DNA of 64,000 nucleotides from Amborella trichopoda (taxonomy: Eukaryota; Streptophyta; Magnoliopsida; Amborellales; Amborellaceae). Under the pieces are notes generated by a model, which saw only the letters and a list, made by a program, of their open reading frames with translations, was not told the origin of the DNA and searched no databases. Both the position numbers and the translations under genes were made by a program. Below, piece after piece: positions 11,767-24,874 of this stretch. The stretch is from assembly GCF_000471905.2 (NCBI RefSeq), contig NW_006499776.1, positions 3,214,525-3,278,524 on the forward strand, read 5' to 3'. Numbering within the stretch: position 1 is the stretch's first letter; each line of letters starts with the position of its first letter.

Positions 11767-13540
11767 GTATTCAATAGTCGGCCTTGGGATGTGAGCATCA
11801 AACTCTCGAACTAGAAGTTACGCATGCAAAAGAGAATAGGAGGATCACATCATCCATGCGGGAAGAATCATATATGGTGAAAGGTATGTGATTTCTCTTT
11901 GATCTCTTTGTTTTTTGTGTTTCCACTACACTTGGAATTCCCCTTGGAATTAACAAGGATGCTCAACTTTTTTCATTTCAAAAACGAAAAAAGGAAAAAA
12001 AAAATCCTTTTGGACTATCACATCTGAGTATTTAAGAACTCAAGTGTCTTTAATTTTGTTTTTAAAACACTTATATAGTGATCTAAACTGTTTTCCAGAA
12101 TTTCAAATAGGAAAAATGTCATCTTCAAGTATGCCTTTTGTCCATGGGAGTCACGTTATAGCATACTTCCTTGAGAGTAACCTAGACGGTCTATCCAGTG
12201 CTATTTTTTGAATATTAACTTAAGTTTTCATTAATATTGTATGAAGATGTCAATGTTACATTGATAATGATGTGCGAAAAAAAGGTATGGCACCCTATGA
12301 AAAAAACGAAGGTGGTAGAAAACATTCATTTAGTACAAAGCTCATGACAAGTGAACTCCTTGGCCAACAGGAGCCTAGGTGACAATTGGCTCTGATTTCC
12401 ACCTAAAACTTCAACCCACACCAAAACCAGCATATGGATTTACCATAATGCTCTCAATTTGGAAAATGGGTATGTATCAATGTTCCTTTCTCTATTAACA
12501 TGCTAATGATTTCTCTTTGTGACAACGCTGGTTGGATTTCACCAATATTAGATCGCAAGCCTAAGGTGCCTCTTGCCGATCCCAAAACCACAAAATCACA
12601 TTTTTAAAGTCTTCCTCTACAATGACTCTATTATGAGATTGCTACAATCTAAGGACCCCATTCTTCTGAGCAAAGAGATGCATCTCATTAATTGTGCACG
12701 GAAGTAAGGAACCTCAACGAGAAATAAGCACATTGCCTTGATGATTTTTAATTAGGCACCCAAAACATTCTGGACCATTGCTCACCCTCGAGCTCCCATC
12801 AAATTTTAATTTCACCCTACCTACTAGTACTATTAGCCAATTATTGGATTCAATGATTCTTATTTTATGAGACTGAGCCAACTAAAGTTGTTATTGGTCC
12901 GAGCCAAGCCTCATTTCGGGTCGCTACCGGGCCTGATTGCGGGCCTGTTCGAGGCTGGGCCAACAGGTTTATATTATCCAAGTTCACCTTGGATATACTA
13001 ACGAACTCCTTACTAACTTGAATCCAACACAACAAATAACCTATCGGTTTAGACCTCACATTCCTTCATCATTGGCCTTTCCTCCAAGAGCCCTATAATA
13101 TTCTATTCTATAGTTTTCTATTTCCACGCGTTCCAAAGTATACATTGCCACATTCTGCAGCCAAGTGCCAAGTTATGGCCAAGGAGGAGAGATCTTTAAC
13201 AAGTCACCCACTTGATGTGGAAAAGCGAATTGCCAGCTCCAAATTAATCCTATAAAGCAGCAATATAAACACATGTGATAGTTAGTCTAGTCATCCATAT
13301 TACAAAGCATGCACACATTTGTTAGAAACATACTCCTCAAACCTATGTTAATGGGCTTAAGCTGGCCTGCTGACTTTCGAGCCATGCCTAGTTTCAAGTT
13401 GAGTTCGGGTCACATCTTAAAGCTCGTGGGATGGGCATATTTTCTGACCAAAAGTTTTATATGATTTATTAACACTACTGAAATAGAGGCATCACTCTTG
13501 TTTTCACTTGTCTTTTGCTTCTAATCCTTAATCCCGTCAA
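11767..13540. other. No gene seen
   Basis: Mixed sequence without a supported reading frame. A short GC-rich patch at about 12885-12970 is rich in gggcc/ggccc words, like the patches at 47.3 and 53.4 kb, and is probably a worn repeat. Confidence 0.4.
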
Positions 13541-13544
13541 GATG

Positions 13545-14270
13545 AGAGAGAAAATTTCAGAGAGGGAAAATACCTCTGAGTACGCGGTCCCATTCTTTCT
13601 ATTTCCTAGGCTAGGCTACACCCCAAGCATTGTTTCATCCTCTCTACTTGTTATATGCCCCACGTAGTAACCGTCTCCCGGGACAAACACACGGTCCCGA
13701 GCAAACCCAAGAGTTTTAACCCTCGGACCACCGCTCTAACTTCCTCTCGTACAGTCGAGTTGAGTCGAGAGACACATATACTCTCTCCCTCAGTTACTCG
13801 GGAGGAGTCATTCTGAGCTGGTAGTCAAGAGGGATTCAGCTCTTTAGTTGCCTCAAGTGCCCAGACGCCCAGCTTTTGCGTGAAGGGAAAGATTCTTGCC
13901 GTCCTTCTTCTGTACTCTTTCCTTCACCAGTCAGCCTTGTTTGAGAGGACCATTACGGAGGAGGATAATCGAACCCGCATCGCAATTTTAAGCATGAGAG
14001 AGAGAGAGAAGTGACTTGTTGAAAGCCTGAAGAGAGTCTGTGTCCAAACCGTGCTGGCAGACAGCCGGAGGGCTTTGTAACTGTTTTAAGAGGGCAAGCT
14101 CACTGGGTGTATCCTCGAACCTCAAACGATGAGGTAAGCATCTGAATGTATCCTCGTCCTAAAATCTCTCTCCTTGTTGGTTCCTATCCATGCTAAGGAG
14201 AGTTCGCATACACGCAGCCTCAAGTGTGCAGCGCGTATGGATCCTCCGTGGTTGTTTGAGAGAAGATTTT
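13545..14270 (+). mobile_element. LTR fragment, inverted copy of the 34.4-35.1 kb LTR
   Basis: Its reverse complement matches 34.39-35.1 kb through several blocks. These are 'ttctctcaaacaac', 'ataggaaccaacaa', 'gcttacctcatcgtttg' against 'gcctacctcgtcgtttg', 'cggtttggacac', 'gagagaggaagttagag' and 'ggtccgagggtt'. Identity looks like 70-80% by eye. The two copies face each other across the 14469-33275 element. The match fades before the LTR terminus near 14270, and no primer-binding site follows, so this is a truncated copy. Confidence 0.6.
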
Positions 14271-14468
14271 CTCCCCACACCCACACGCTCGAGGACTGAA
14301 AAAAATCAAGCAAAAGTAATCAATTTGGGCAATGCATGATAACCTCGGAGAATAGAGCTTGGAGTTGATTTTGGCAGCTTAGGTTTGCCTGAAGAAGGGG
14401 AGCACTGACTGGTTGTCTTTGAGGGTATGCTCTTGCCTCGAGCCCTGCCCTGAGGGCTAGCTTGTATG
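14271..14468 (-). other. Short segment left of the Tat-like insertion, possible host-element remnant
   Basis: If the element at 14469-33275 inserted into a second Tat-like element, this segment would continue the internal region that ends at 33276. An open frame on the minus strand runs through it but also crosses the LTR, so it is not evidence of a gene. The bases tgtat (14463-14467) recur at 33277-33281. Confidence 0.3.
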
Positions 14469-15058
14469 TGGTTAGGTGCCTTGATCTTACCCTCCGGATC
14501 TAGATGATCTGGCGGCACGTATCTTGGGTTTCTAGTGACCCAGGATTTGAGATCGCTTTCTCGAAACCTTGATGAAGAGCAAGGGTAGGTATACCATCCG
14601 ATGAGAGAGGAATTTAAGGTGGGTTCGGGACTTACTCGGGTTGGCTTGCATGGGCGCCCTCTTAGATCACGAAGAAAGCCCTCCAGCTGCTTTAGCTGGT
14701 TCGGAATCGCCTCCCTTGACATGCAATCCTCTTGTTTTCTGCACAACACTTCTATGATTAATTTGCAAGACAAGTTGGTCAAAGAGACCCACCCTTGTCC
14801 TAGGGCATTGTACGTTCATATGAGGGTGATGAAGCAAAAGGTTTAAATAAAGACAGGAAAGAGAAGAGAACTTAACGAAGGGGCGACACTAACATGACGG
14901 CCGAAAAATTACCGACTCGGAGTGGTAGCAAGATAGACATGGTTCTCAGGACCAGCACATCGATAATACTATTCAAAACCGAAGCCAATATAGCGGTGCC
15001 AGGCTAAGTCTACCCTCAGTCAAGTGAGAAGAGAAAAGAATGAAGAGACGAAAAGGGG

Positions 15059-15560
15059 ATGAAGAGAAAAACCCAGACGGCAATGGGCTTCGCCGTTGGC
15101 ATCATGAGAAGACGTCGCGTCCCTTGCGGGCGACGATGGCTTCTGGTAAGGCTCATGACGATAGCTCCCCATGAGACACATGGTGGTAGTTGTGGAACAC
15201 AAGAGAACCCGCGGGCAACAATAAGCATCACCATTGGCAATGGAGGAGGAAACACGTCCCTTGCGGACGACGATAACTCCTGACGAGGTGCAGAACGGTA
15301 ACGTCCCATGAGTCGCACGAAGAGTACCTCTCATGGAGCGCACGATGATGGACACAGATAGGCGCGGAAGGAGCCTACGTGAGGTGAAGGGTATTACCGC
15401 GACCCTTTACAGATGGCGATGGACATCACAGCGTGCAATAGTCACGTGACAGGGTGAAGCCCTTGCGGAGGGCAATAGGCTTCGCTACCCGATTTCCTCA
15501 CTGAGACATCAAGGATACATCTGCGGATGGCAATGAGCAGCGCCGTCTGCAAGCCTCACT
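15059..15560 (-). repeat. Diverged hairpin-like repeats in the LTR leader
   Basis: Segments such as 'gacggcaatgggcttcgccgt' and 'gcggagggcaataggcttcgc' form imperfect GC-rich hairpins. They recur at irregular spacing (near 15077, 15210, 15470 and 15530). On this strand the hairpin of the 10.1-10.9 kb array reads 'gacggcgatgagcttccgcc', so the two look homologous. The 5' LTR has the same series at about 31095-31580. Confidence 0.45.
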
Positions 15561-15949
15561 AGGAGGTAGAGATTGAAACAGAAGGGGGAAGAAGCTCGTG
15601 CATGGCACTGTCATCGTCATGTGCGATCTGTGAGACCACCCAAGAGGCATGCACGACACTGCCATTGCCGTGCATGGCCACTGAGAGGAACTCAGATGGA
15701 GAAGAGGAAGAAGAAAGAGAGGAAGAGAGAGAAGAAAAGAAAAAGAAGAGAGAAGATTTACCTCGAACCTAAGGGTATCGATCCAAAATTTTCTCTTACC
15801 TTACTCTCTCTCTCCAAACATGACCTAACAATGAGAAGAAGGAGAAACTTTATTAATTAAAAACTCTCTCTTTATAAAGGGTTGAATCTTTTGAGTGTGT
15901 CTCATTTTTTCTTTTTTTTTTCCTTTCTGTGTACAATGATGGTACGTGG

Positions 15950-15983
15950 TATATATAGAATTTGCCCCAAACATGGGTGGATG
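15950..15983 (-). promoter_or_regulatory. LTR core promoter (3' LTR copy)
   Basis: On the minus strand, 'catccacccatgttt' (15983-15969) is followed by TATATATA (15957-15950). GA-rich sequence on the plus strand downstream (15700-15780) is the CT-rich leader. Confidence 0.6.
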
Positions 15984-18837
15984 ATAAAAAATAACCCTAA
16001 TTGCTATTAAATAGGGTACAAATGACAGATTTGCCCCTTCATAACAATTTATGGAATTTCAAAACAGTCCCTGTGTTGCCCGAGAACGTGCATGATTTTT
16101 CATGGTTGATTCGAGGTCGTTCTGATGCCTGATTGATCGAAAGATGATTGTTTTCTTGTAGGGCTCAACATGACAATCATTTTGATACCAACTTCGACTC
16201 ATGGATTGTGTTTTAGGTACACGATCATGTGATTTGAAATTTGAATGGATATTGAAACTTCGGATAGATAGTGTGCTCACTCCTTAATGTTTTTTTGATG
16301 ATTTCTTTGCTAGATTACACTGAGAATGTTGTTATGATCGCGGGGCAACAAACACAGCTTAATTCCGTGCCCGAAGATTTTGTGACTTTGGAATTTTGGT
16401 TAGAATATGGAATTCCAGCGATAGAATTTGCAGTCACTTTATTAGCTTCGTGTGCAGAATCCGACCATTCATCATATACTAGGTTCGGCTTAGAGATAGC
16501 TCAAGACCTTACACATGCGATAGAGTTGGTCTCGCATTGATCTGGCTCGCAAGCAGCGTGATTTGGCCACTGGAGCGAGGCACGACACTGCTGAATTTCC
16601 TGAACTTTTTTCACGAACCAACAACTTCTCTCTGGCTTTTCTTCGCACTCTGGTGTCATCGTGGGACGTACCACTTATCTAAACACTCGTCTTGACGAGA
16701 TGAACATGCTCACCAAAATTGAGAGCGATCTAACTTGGGACGAGTGAGATATGAGCATCGAAATTCACTATTTGTGACTGTCCCTTCAGTGGTGTGGAGT
16801 TGCAGGGTGGCCGCATGGGAATAGCTTGTGGCTCTTCTTGTTTCACTCTTTTGCCTATAACTTCTTCCTAGAGTATCTGTTTAAGCTGAAATTTGACCCC
16901 GAGGGGTTTTCAACTGTGTCGGATCTAATGGTAGTGGTCCCATAACAAGCTGAGACACAAAAAAATTATAGCTATAGTTATAGGGTCCGTTTCAGGGTGT
17001 GAGAGGCTGATTTTGCTCAAAATGTTTATAGTCTTCACTACCTTAGACATGTCGGGATACAATGAAACTTAGCAAGAGACTCTTGAGAGTTCACATGAAG
17101 ATCTTGACCAGTTTTGGGGCTATTATGAGACTGTCGAAATTTCCACTGTTTACTATGCCTTTATTGAGCGGGGGCCCCATGTTAATGAAAAATATCTTCC
17201 AACAGCATGCCCCATCGAATGTTGTGCTTCGAGAGAATCGAAAAGTGCAATCATTCAGAAAATTTTCTCACGGGCTAGCCAAGGACTACGTGAACGCTGA
17301 GGAGGTCGACGTAATGTCGCGATCAGGATGCTCGGACGTTTGGACGCAATGTACGGGTCCATCCGTGGAGACTTATCGGGGAGAAATTTTTTTTTTGAGG
17401 GATCCTGTCAAAGTCCTCACCCTCAAGGGACTATTTGCGATTCTAAAGCGTGATGCTTTTGTAGGGATCTCCTCGGATAGAATCAGGCCTATCTAGAAGC
17501 CAAATGCTATGAACCTTTGGTCAGCATTGTTCGCTGCTACACCAGGTTTGCTTTTGATGTCCAGGGTATCTCTGTAGGTCTCGTCTAGCGGGGTTTAGTT
17601 GGGAGCATGTCCCAACGCTCTGGGCTTATCGACTAGAGGGAATTTTGGCGAGGCGGCCCCATGGGCCCCATCCTGTCTGGTCCAGAAGGTCTGGCCCTGT
17701 CGACCGAGGATGGTTTTAGGTGAGGTGATCTCATGGTGAGGAATACCCTAAAGTCTCTGGCAGATTAGACCCTAACTTCGTCAGTTTCTTGCCTTTGTGA
17801 TGGTCTTTAGTGTTCCGGAGGGATTTTTGGTCATCGTCCTCACCCTCAAGGATTCTTGTTATTGTCGATGTTGAAATGTGGGAGATCTTATGCGGCTCTC
17901 ACTCCCTGGTGAGCCAAATTGTGTTGTGATTAGATGCTGAAATTTGACGATTATAGGTAAACCTCATTAGCTAGGATTGCGATTATTTGGAAATTGAGTG
18001 TCAGCTGAGGCGGCGGTAGTGCGTCAACCTGTTTCGTCAGTCCAAGTGCTCTTTCGTAGGTTTTCACTTGAACAGGGGAAGTGGCACTGTAAAGATGGTT
18101 TTCACTAACTTCTGTTATTTTTGGGCTCTTTTACCCATGACCTCACAGTCATGTCCACCCTCTTCATCCATTTTTGCTCACAGTGCCCTTTTGGGGTTTT
18201 CACCATGCCTGGGTTTCTGTTTACTCATGGTTTGTGACCATGCCCGTCCGTCATTTTTACTCATGGTGTTCCCTTGCCCAGGTGTACACCATACCCATTT
18301 TTTTTGTGAAGGCATGTTTAGGGCCATGCCTTCGAGACATGCAAAGCCATTTAACGTCATGCAGTCAGAATGTGCACTATAGTTTAGGGTCATACAGATG
18401 GACCGTGATGGTGATGAGTGGCAATCTGTAGAGGCCATGGAGTGAGTATAGTGGTAGTTACGACTCACTTTGGGAAGATGGCACAAGGCTACCTATGAAG
18501 GGAGAATGGTGGGTGAAGAATGGCGACCCACTAGTTGACAATGAATATGGATTATGAAATGGCTCGCCATTTCGTGAGCATGGGTAAGACTCACTGGGGA
18601 ATGATGGATGGTGTGCGCACACGAACGGGTCGGTTAGGGAAGGCATGCGTGAAGATGCATGTAAAGGGTGTGTGCACTTATGTGAACTCACTGAGGAGGT
18701 AATAAAGGTGGTGTGCGCACACGAATGGGTCAGTTAAGGAGAGCGTGCGTGAAGATGCACGTAAAGGGGGTGTGTGCATATATGGGGGCATCGTTTAAGG
18801 TCATGCCTCCTGAACCTGGGCAAAGCGGTTAACATCA

Positions 18838-20735
18838 TGCGGCTAGGACGTGCACTATGGTTTAAGGTCATATAGCTTAGACTGTGGTTATGTAGTTTAA
18901 AGTCATGCAAGTAGGACCGTGCAGTTTAAGGTCGTGCAACTAGACCTCTGCTGCAGTTTAAGGTCATATAGTTTGGGCTGTGGCTTGCGCAGTTTAAAGT
19001 CATGCATCATAGACCAGAGCTATGTAGCTTAAAGTCATGCAGTTAGGACTATGGCTGTGCAGTTTAGAGTCATGCAGCACGAACCAGAGATGTTCAGTTT
19101 AAGGTCATGCGGCACAGACCAGAGTGTGGGTTGCAGTGTAGGTGAAGCTGCATGGAGGATCGGTCTATGGATAACCATCTAACTCCCTGAGGATAAAGAT
19201 AGTTAAGGCTATACATAAGCAGATAGATTTAGATGAAGATGGTGGCCCTACAAGGAGTGGCACGCAGTAGAGACTTCACTTAGAATTAAGAGGGCCAGTG
19301 TGACTTCACGGGGACAATGAGTAATGGTATGCATGTAACTCTACTGAGAATGACAGAGCACAAATGAACCTCACTAAGGGTCGAAGGGATAAGATTGACC
19401 CGATTTCCCTGAGGATGGTTGGCCGTAGTAGAATGTGACTCTCATTGGGATGTTGGTGCGAAACAAATCCATTGGGGACTAAAGGGGTAGGTATGACCTT
19501 TGCGTACATCTAACTCCACTGGGGATGTCGATGAAATACACCTTAACGAAGAGGTGGCTCATTTCTCGAGCCGTGCATTACAGTTTTAGGGTCTTGTAGC
19601 TCGGACCATGGCGAAGCAGTTTAAAGTCATGCAGCTAGGACCATGCAGTTTAAGGTCGTGCAACAAGACCTTCGCTACAGTTTAAAGTCATGTAGTTTGG
19701 ACCATGGCGTTAAGCCTTTTAACGTCATGCAGCCAAGATGTGCACTATGGTTTAAGGTCACACAGCTGGACCATGGCGTGCAGTTTAGAGTCATGCGATT
19801 AAGACTAAGCAGTTTAAGGTCATGCAACTAGACCTTTGCTACTGTTTAAGGTCATATAGTTTGGACCATGGTTGTGCAGTTTAAGGTCATGCAGCATGGA
19901 CCATGGCTGTGCAGTTTAAAGTCATGCAGTGTGGACCATGGTTGTGCAGTTTAAGGTCATGCAGTGCGGACCATGGCTGTGCATTTTAAGGTCATGCAGT
20001 GCGAACCGTGGTTGTGCAGTTTAAGGTCATGCAGTGCAGACCATGGCTTTGTAGTTTAAGGTCATGCAGTGCGAACCGTGGCTGTGCAGTTTAAGGTCAT
20101 GCAGTGCAGACCATGGCTTTGTAGTTTAAGGTCATGCAGTGCGAACCGTGGCTGTGCAGTTTAAGGTCATGCAATGCGAACCATGGCTGTGCAGTTTAAG
20201 GTCATGCAGTGTGGATCATGGCTATGCAGTTTATGGTCATGCAGTACGAACCATGGCTGTGCAGTTTAAGGTCATGCAATGCAGACCATGGTTGTGCAAT
20301 TTAAGATCATGCAGTGCAAACCATGGCTGTGTAGTTTATGGTCATGCAATGCAGACCATAGCTGTGCAATTTAAGGTCATGTAGTGTGGACCATGGCTGT
20401 GCAATTTAAGATCATGCAGTGCGGATCATGGATGTGTAGTTTAAGGTAATGCAGTGCGGACCATGGCTGTGCAGTTTAAGGTCATGCAGTGCGAACCATG
20501 GTTGTGCAGTTTAAGGTCATGCAGTGCAGACCATGGTTGTGCATGCAGTGTGGACCATGGTTGTGCAGTTTAAGGTCATGCAGTGCAGACCATGGCTGTG
20601 CAGTTTTAAGGTCATGTAGTGCGGACCATGGCTATGCAGTTTAAGGTCATGCATTGCGGACCATGGCTGTACAGTTTAAGGTCATGCAGTGCAGACCATG
20701 GCTGTGCAATTTAAGGTCATGCAGTGTGTACCATA
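18838..20735. repeat. 35-bp minisatellite in the retrotransposon tail
   Basis: The unit is about 'gcagtttaaggtcatgcag' followed by 'tgcggaccatggctgt'. From about 19860 to 20735 it is regular, around 25 copies at 35-bp spacing (for example starts at 20161, 20196 and 20231). Left of that (18840-19120 and 19580-19860) units are diverged and more widely spaced, separated by unrelated sequence. Most units contain CCATGG. Thirty-five is not a multiple of three, so open frames through it cycle through three different peptides and are not genes. Confidence 0.9.
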
Positions 20736-21233
20736 GTTATTGAAGTAATGCGACTCCATGGGGAATAGAGTCGTCACCGGAAATGGACTTCCTGAGGAGT
20801 GAGGCTGTGGTGCAAGGAATGAACTTCCTGAGTATGGAGGACGATGGTTCAGATGGGAGTGTCATGGCATGATCACCGCAGTAAGTGTTGGATAGCGCGC
20901 ATGACATTAGGCTTAGATGATCTGGGCACGACAATAGTTCTTTGATGAGGTGCTCGGCGATGGCCTATTGACGAAACACGCAGCGATAACTTCTGGGTGA
21001 AGTCGCGTGGCGATGGCCCTTGACAAAGTCGTGCGGTGATGGCATCTTATGCAGCGCGCGGCGATAGCCCTTTCGAGTCTCGAGCTTGACCTGCTCCGAC
21101 CTGGTCTTATTGCCGTTTGAAGATGAGGAATGCAATGTCTTTTCGGATTTGTCAAGGGCAGCTTGCGGCACTACAGAGTACAAAAAGGGGAAAACCCCAT
21201 TCTACTATTTTATCGAAGGGTAAAACAATTTAG

Positions 21234-21538
<305 letters not shown>

Positions 21539-22885
21539 CCTGAGCCTTTGGCAAGAGACTTCTAGTGAGAGTTTTCTGGTCAAAGCTTGCAGCAGATAGT
21601 TTTCAGGGGCTTTCTTTTGAACTCGAGCAGGTCGTGAGCCTCGTACCGTGCTTGTGGATACTTTTGAAGAGTGCCAAAGCTTTCTAAGCAAGGAACAGGG
21701 TTCCTCGGGGCTTTAGCAAGATTTACAAAGGTGCTCTGCTAGAGTTCGAGGCTTCTCAGGTAATCCTGCGGCTGAAGGGGAGGTCCTAGAGAAGTCGGGG
21801 GAGTCTGACGGTCCTCTGGCTATCAGGGGGAAGAAGGAGCAGTGGTAGTGGGCTCACCGGGAACTCAGTGGAATTCCGGTGAGTTTGTGGCGAACTGTTG
21901 AAGCGTGAAAACAGGTAGAAGGGAGACTCGTGGGGCCATAGGGAAGTTTCTTGGGGATTCCAGTGGTTTTCCATGACCTTCAGTTAGTAATGGAAAGGTT
22001 TCTTGACGAGCAAGATTGAACTCCCGACGAAGAGGGGAAGCACCGGTGGGAAAGAATAGGGTCAGACAAGGGTTCCCGGGCGGTGGAGGAGTGTTTTTGG
22101 TGAAACCTGAAGGTTCGAAAGGTCTTGAGAAGGTGGATCGTCGGTGAGGAGCGATGGTTGGGGAAACTGAAGAGATGGTGGGAACTGGGGCACTCTAAGG
22201 GCATGTGAGACATTAAGTCACATGTAGTCTGCCTTTGCGTGTCCCTAGGCCACGCACAGTGATAGCCATGCTCAGGAGCACGCCGCTCGTGGCAACGGTA
22301 TCGCGCGGTGTTGGACTGCTTGTGGTGATGGTAGAACTTGACATTGTGTTGCGCACGACGATGGCTATGCATGGTGTTGAGTTGCACACGGCGATGACCA
22401 TGAACAATGATGTCTTATGAGGGTCAAGAGTGATGGCAAATGAGGAGGCCCTACCACTGCGGTTTGTTGGAAGCCAAGTTCTCCAACACAACCGTGGAGT
22501 CCATGTCGTCCCATCATGAGCTGGTTCCTTGGAAGCTAGTCATGCCTCATCAGATGAATTGAAGTTGACTCGAAAATGGTTGGCTTCTTCTTTTTGGCCT
22601 GTAAACATCCTCTTTGGTGGTTTTGCTTCTTCTTCATGAAGAGAGCATTTCTTTGGTAGGTTTGCTTCTTCTTCATGAGGAGAGCATTTCTTTTTGGCCC
22701 GTAACTGTCCTCTTACCCTCAGATGCTAGAGCTTTGTAACTTCCCTACTAATGGGCTTTTGACTGTAGCTTGTAATTTTTCATAATGTAATAAAAGAAAT
22801 GAACTTCCTTTGAGTTGGCTTGATGTTCCTCATCTTCATTTCTTTCGTTTTACTGCACACACTGCCCTTTAAGGATATGTCAGGG

Positions 22886-24104
22886 CTAATACTTTTTTAA
22901 ATACCGCCTGTTGATAAGGGGCATTGCCTCTTCTCCATTAGAGTTCGCCAGTATATAGGCCCCATTCGATGTAACTTTCTTGATTATGAATGGACCTTCC
23001 CACTGAGGTTCGAATTTTCCTTTGCGGCGCACATGCATGACAATCGGTCTCTTGACTGCTAAGACTAGATCCCCACGAGTGAATGAGACAACCTTGACAG
23101 ACTTGTCAAAGGCTCTTTTCATTCTTCCTTGATTGAGCTCGAGGTTCTGCTGGGCCTCTAATATCTTTCGTCAAGGGCATCAAACTCTTGGTAATGGAGC
23201 TTGACCCTCTTATCTTCTGTCAGTCCCTGATGTATAGCGACACAGAGTGAGGGTATTTGAACCTCGAGGGGTAATACCGCCTCATCTCCATAGACTAGGG
23301 AATAAGGAATGGAGTTTGTAGCATTCTGAGTGGTGGTGCGATAAGCCTAAAGAGCCTCAGGCAGCTTCTCATGCCAGTTCCTCTTTGACTTTGAAACTGA
23401 CTTCCAGAGCACCCCGCATAGAGTTTTGTTGAATGCCTCAGCTAAATCGTTAGCTTGAGGGTAGTACATGGTCGAGTACTTCCACTCGAAACCAATCTGG
23501 TTAGCTAGGCGATCAACGTGATGGCTTCTGAACTGAGGGCCATTATCAGATATTATTTGGTCCGAACCCCAACCGCTATATGATGTGGTGACGCATGAAT
23601 TTAGCCATAGTGGTTCCTGAAACCTATTTGAGAGGGACTGCCTCAGCCCACTTGGAGAAGTATTCTGTCGCTGTCAGAATGAAGGCATGACCCAAGGCAG
23701 AAGGAGGGTCGATGGGTCTTATAACGTCCATACCCCACTGGGAAAAGGACCATGACATCACTGTAGGATGGAGAGGCTCTGGGGCTGATGAATGAGGCTT
23801 GAATGAATTTGGCACACCTGGCGTAGTTTTGGGCGTCAGCCACCATTGAAGGCTAATAATAGCCAAGCTTGCGTATGCGCTCGTAGAGCTTAGGGCCGGA
23901 CTGATGAAGCTTATAGATACCTGAATGCACTTCTTTTAGTACTTTGCTTGCCTCTTGTGCATCGACGCATCTAAGGAGAATTCCATCAAATGGCCGACGA
24001 AAGAGAACATCCCTATCGAGAAGGTTGTACTTGGTAGACATTTGTCGTATGTCCTTGCGTTCCACCCGATCCTGAGGTAGCCTTCCATGCTTTATGAAGT
24101 CCAT
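22886..24104 (-). pseudogene. Tat-like integrase (decayed)
   Basis: Modules are in the expected order on the minus strand. Near 23950-23860 is a zinc-binding part with 'EVHSG' and 'HQSGPKLYERIRKLGYY', where the second cysteine of the CxxC pair seems lost. Next is the catalytic core beginning 'SQWGMDV' (first Asp present). The second-Asp region reads 'ATEYFSKWAEAVPLK' where the family has D in place of that E. Then comes a piece from about 23560 to 23420 with 'DNGPQFRS' and 'LAEAFNKTL', which keeps the catalytic Glu. The C-terminal part (23122-22886) has 'GDLVLAVKRP' and 'KFEPQWEGPFII', the usual GPY/F-type tail, and ends 'RRYLKKY'. Stops and frameshifts separate the pieces, so no working integrase is made. 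No chromodomain is seen. Confidence 0.85.
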
Positions 24105-24325
24105 GATAGGCTCCCTCCAGTCTTCCCCTTTATCGGATCGAAGAATTCAGGCTCTTACTTCTCGGCCTTGGATTCTTTGCCTCAAGATATTTTATGTTCT
24201 ACCTTAATGACATCTTTGGTCGCAAGCAGTGCTCCGAATGGGTAAGGTGGGCATTAAGCGAAGACGCCCCTCCCATCATCTGCATCAACTTCGGTTCTCA
24301 AGTCGATGTGTCTCCATTCGGTTAC

Positions 24326-24874
24326 TTAGACTGGCGTAGGCCCTGATGAAGTCAGTTGAATGGTGACACCGCGCTTTGAGAGCACATCCGCTAGCGAGTT
24401 TGGCCTTCTAGGGATTTGACTCAGGGAGAAATCATCAGACTGGGCCATATAAGATTTGGCCATGTCATGATAAGGCTTGAGAGTATCCTTCCTTACGTCA
24501 TAAATCCCCTTAAGTTGTCGGATGAATAGCTCAGAGTCGCCGAAGATGTTTAGTCGCCCCAGATCTAGCTCTTGGGTGACCTCCAACCCGATTATGAGGG
24601 CTTGATATTCAGCTCCATTATGAGAAAATTCCTCTGTCAGTGAGAAGGATAGAAGAATCATTCCACCGTCGGGAGTCAAGAACACGACTCCAGTGCCCCC
24701 TTTATCTGACTGGAATGCTCCGTCGAAATACATCTCCCACGACCAAGTTAACGCCATATAAAAAACTTCTTCATCTGAGAGATCGCTTGACAGGGGAGAT
24801 TCCGACGGGACTGGGTGAGCCATGAGGAAGTCTGCTAGGGCTTGACCTTTGACTGTCTTTTGTGGTACATACAT
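24326..24874 (-). pseudogene. Archaeal-type RNase H (aRNH, RVT_3) of the Tat-like element
   Basis: This is a 182-codon open stretch. After a short 'GQALADFLMAHP' linker it gives 'EMYFDGAFQ' (first Asp), 'HNGAEYQALIIGLE' (Glu), 'FGDSELFIRQLKG' (Asp) and 'RPNSLADVLSK' (last Asp). These are the four acidic positions of an RNase H fold. The form matches the RVT_3 / archaeal-type RNase H that Tat elements carry in addition to their ordinary RNase H. In an active element it would help remove the RNA strand during reverse transcription. This is the best-kept domain of the element, with all four catalytic acids visible and no internal stop. It lies between the ordinary RNase H (right) and integrase (left), as expected. 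As a separate reading frame without its polyprotein it is not a host gene. Confidence 0.8.

Larger units (their letters stand above)
14469..17204 (-). mobile_element. 3' LTR of the Tat-like element
   Basis: It is collinear with 30469-33275 from end to end, with an offset of exactly 16,000 bases at the left edge. On the plus strand it runs from TGGTTAGGTGCC to CTTCCAACA. It is shorter than its partner partly because an AT-rich stretch near 32040-32085 is missing here. Confidence 0.9.

Noticed and set aside
14306..14782. 158-codon frame on the minus strand
   Set aside because: It crosses the LTR boundary at 14469, and a similar frame in the other LTR copy (30532-30717) is broken, so it is not conserved.
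20139..20384. 81-codon frame through the minisatellite
   Set aside because: A 35-bp unit puts each copy in a new frame, so the peptide is a by-product of the repeat.
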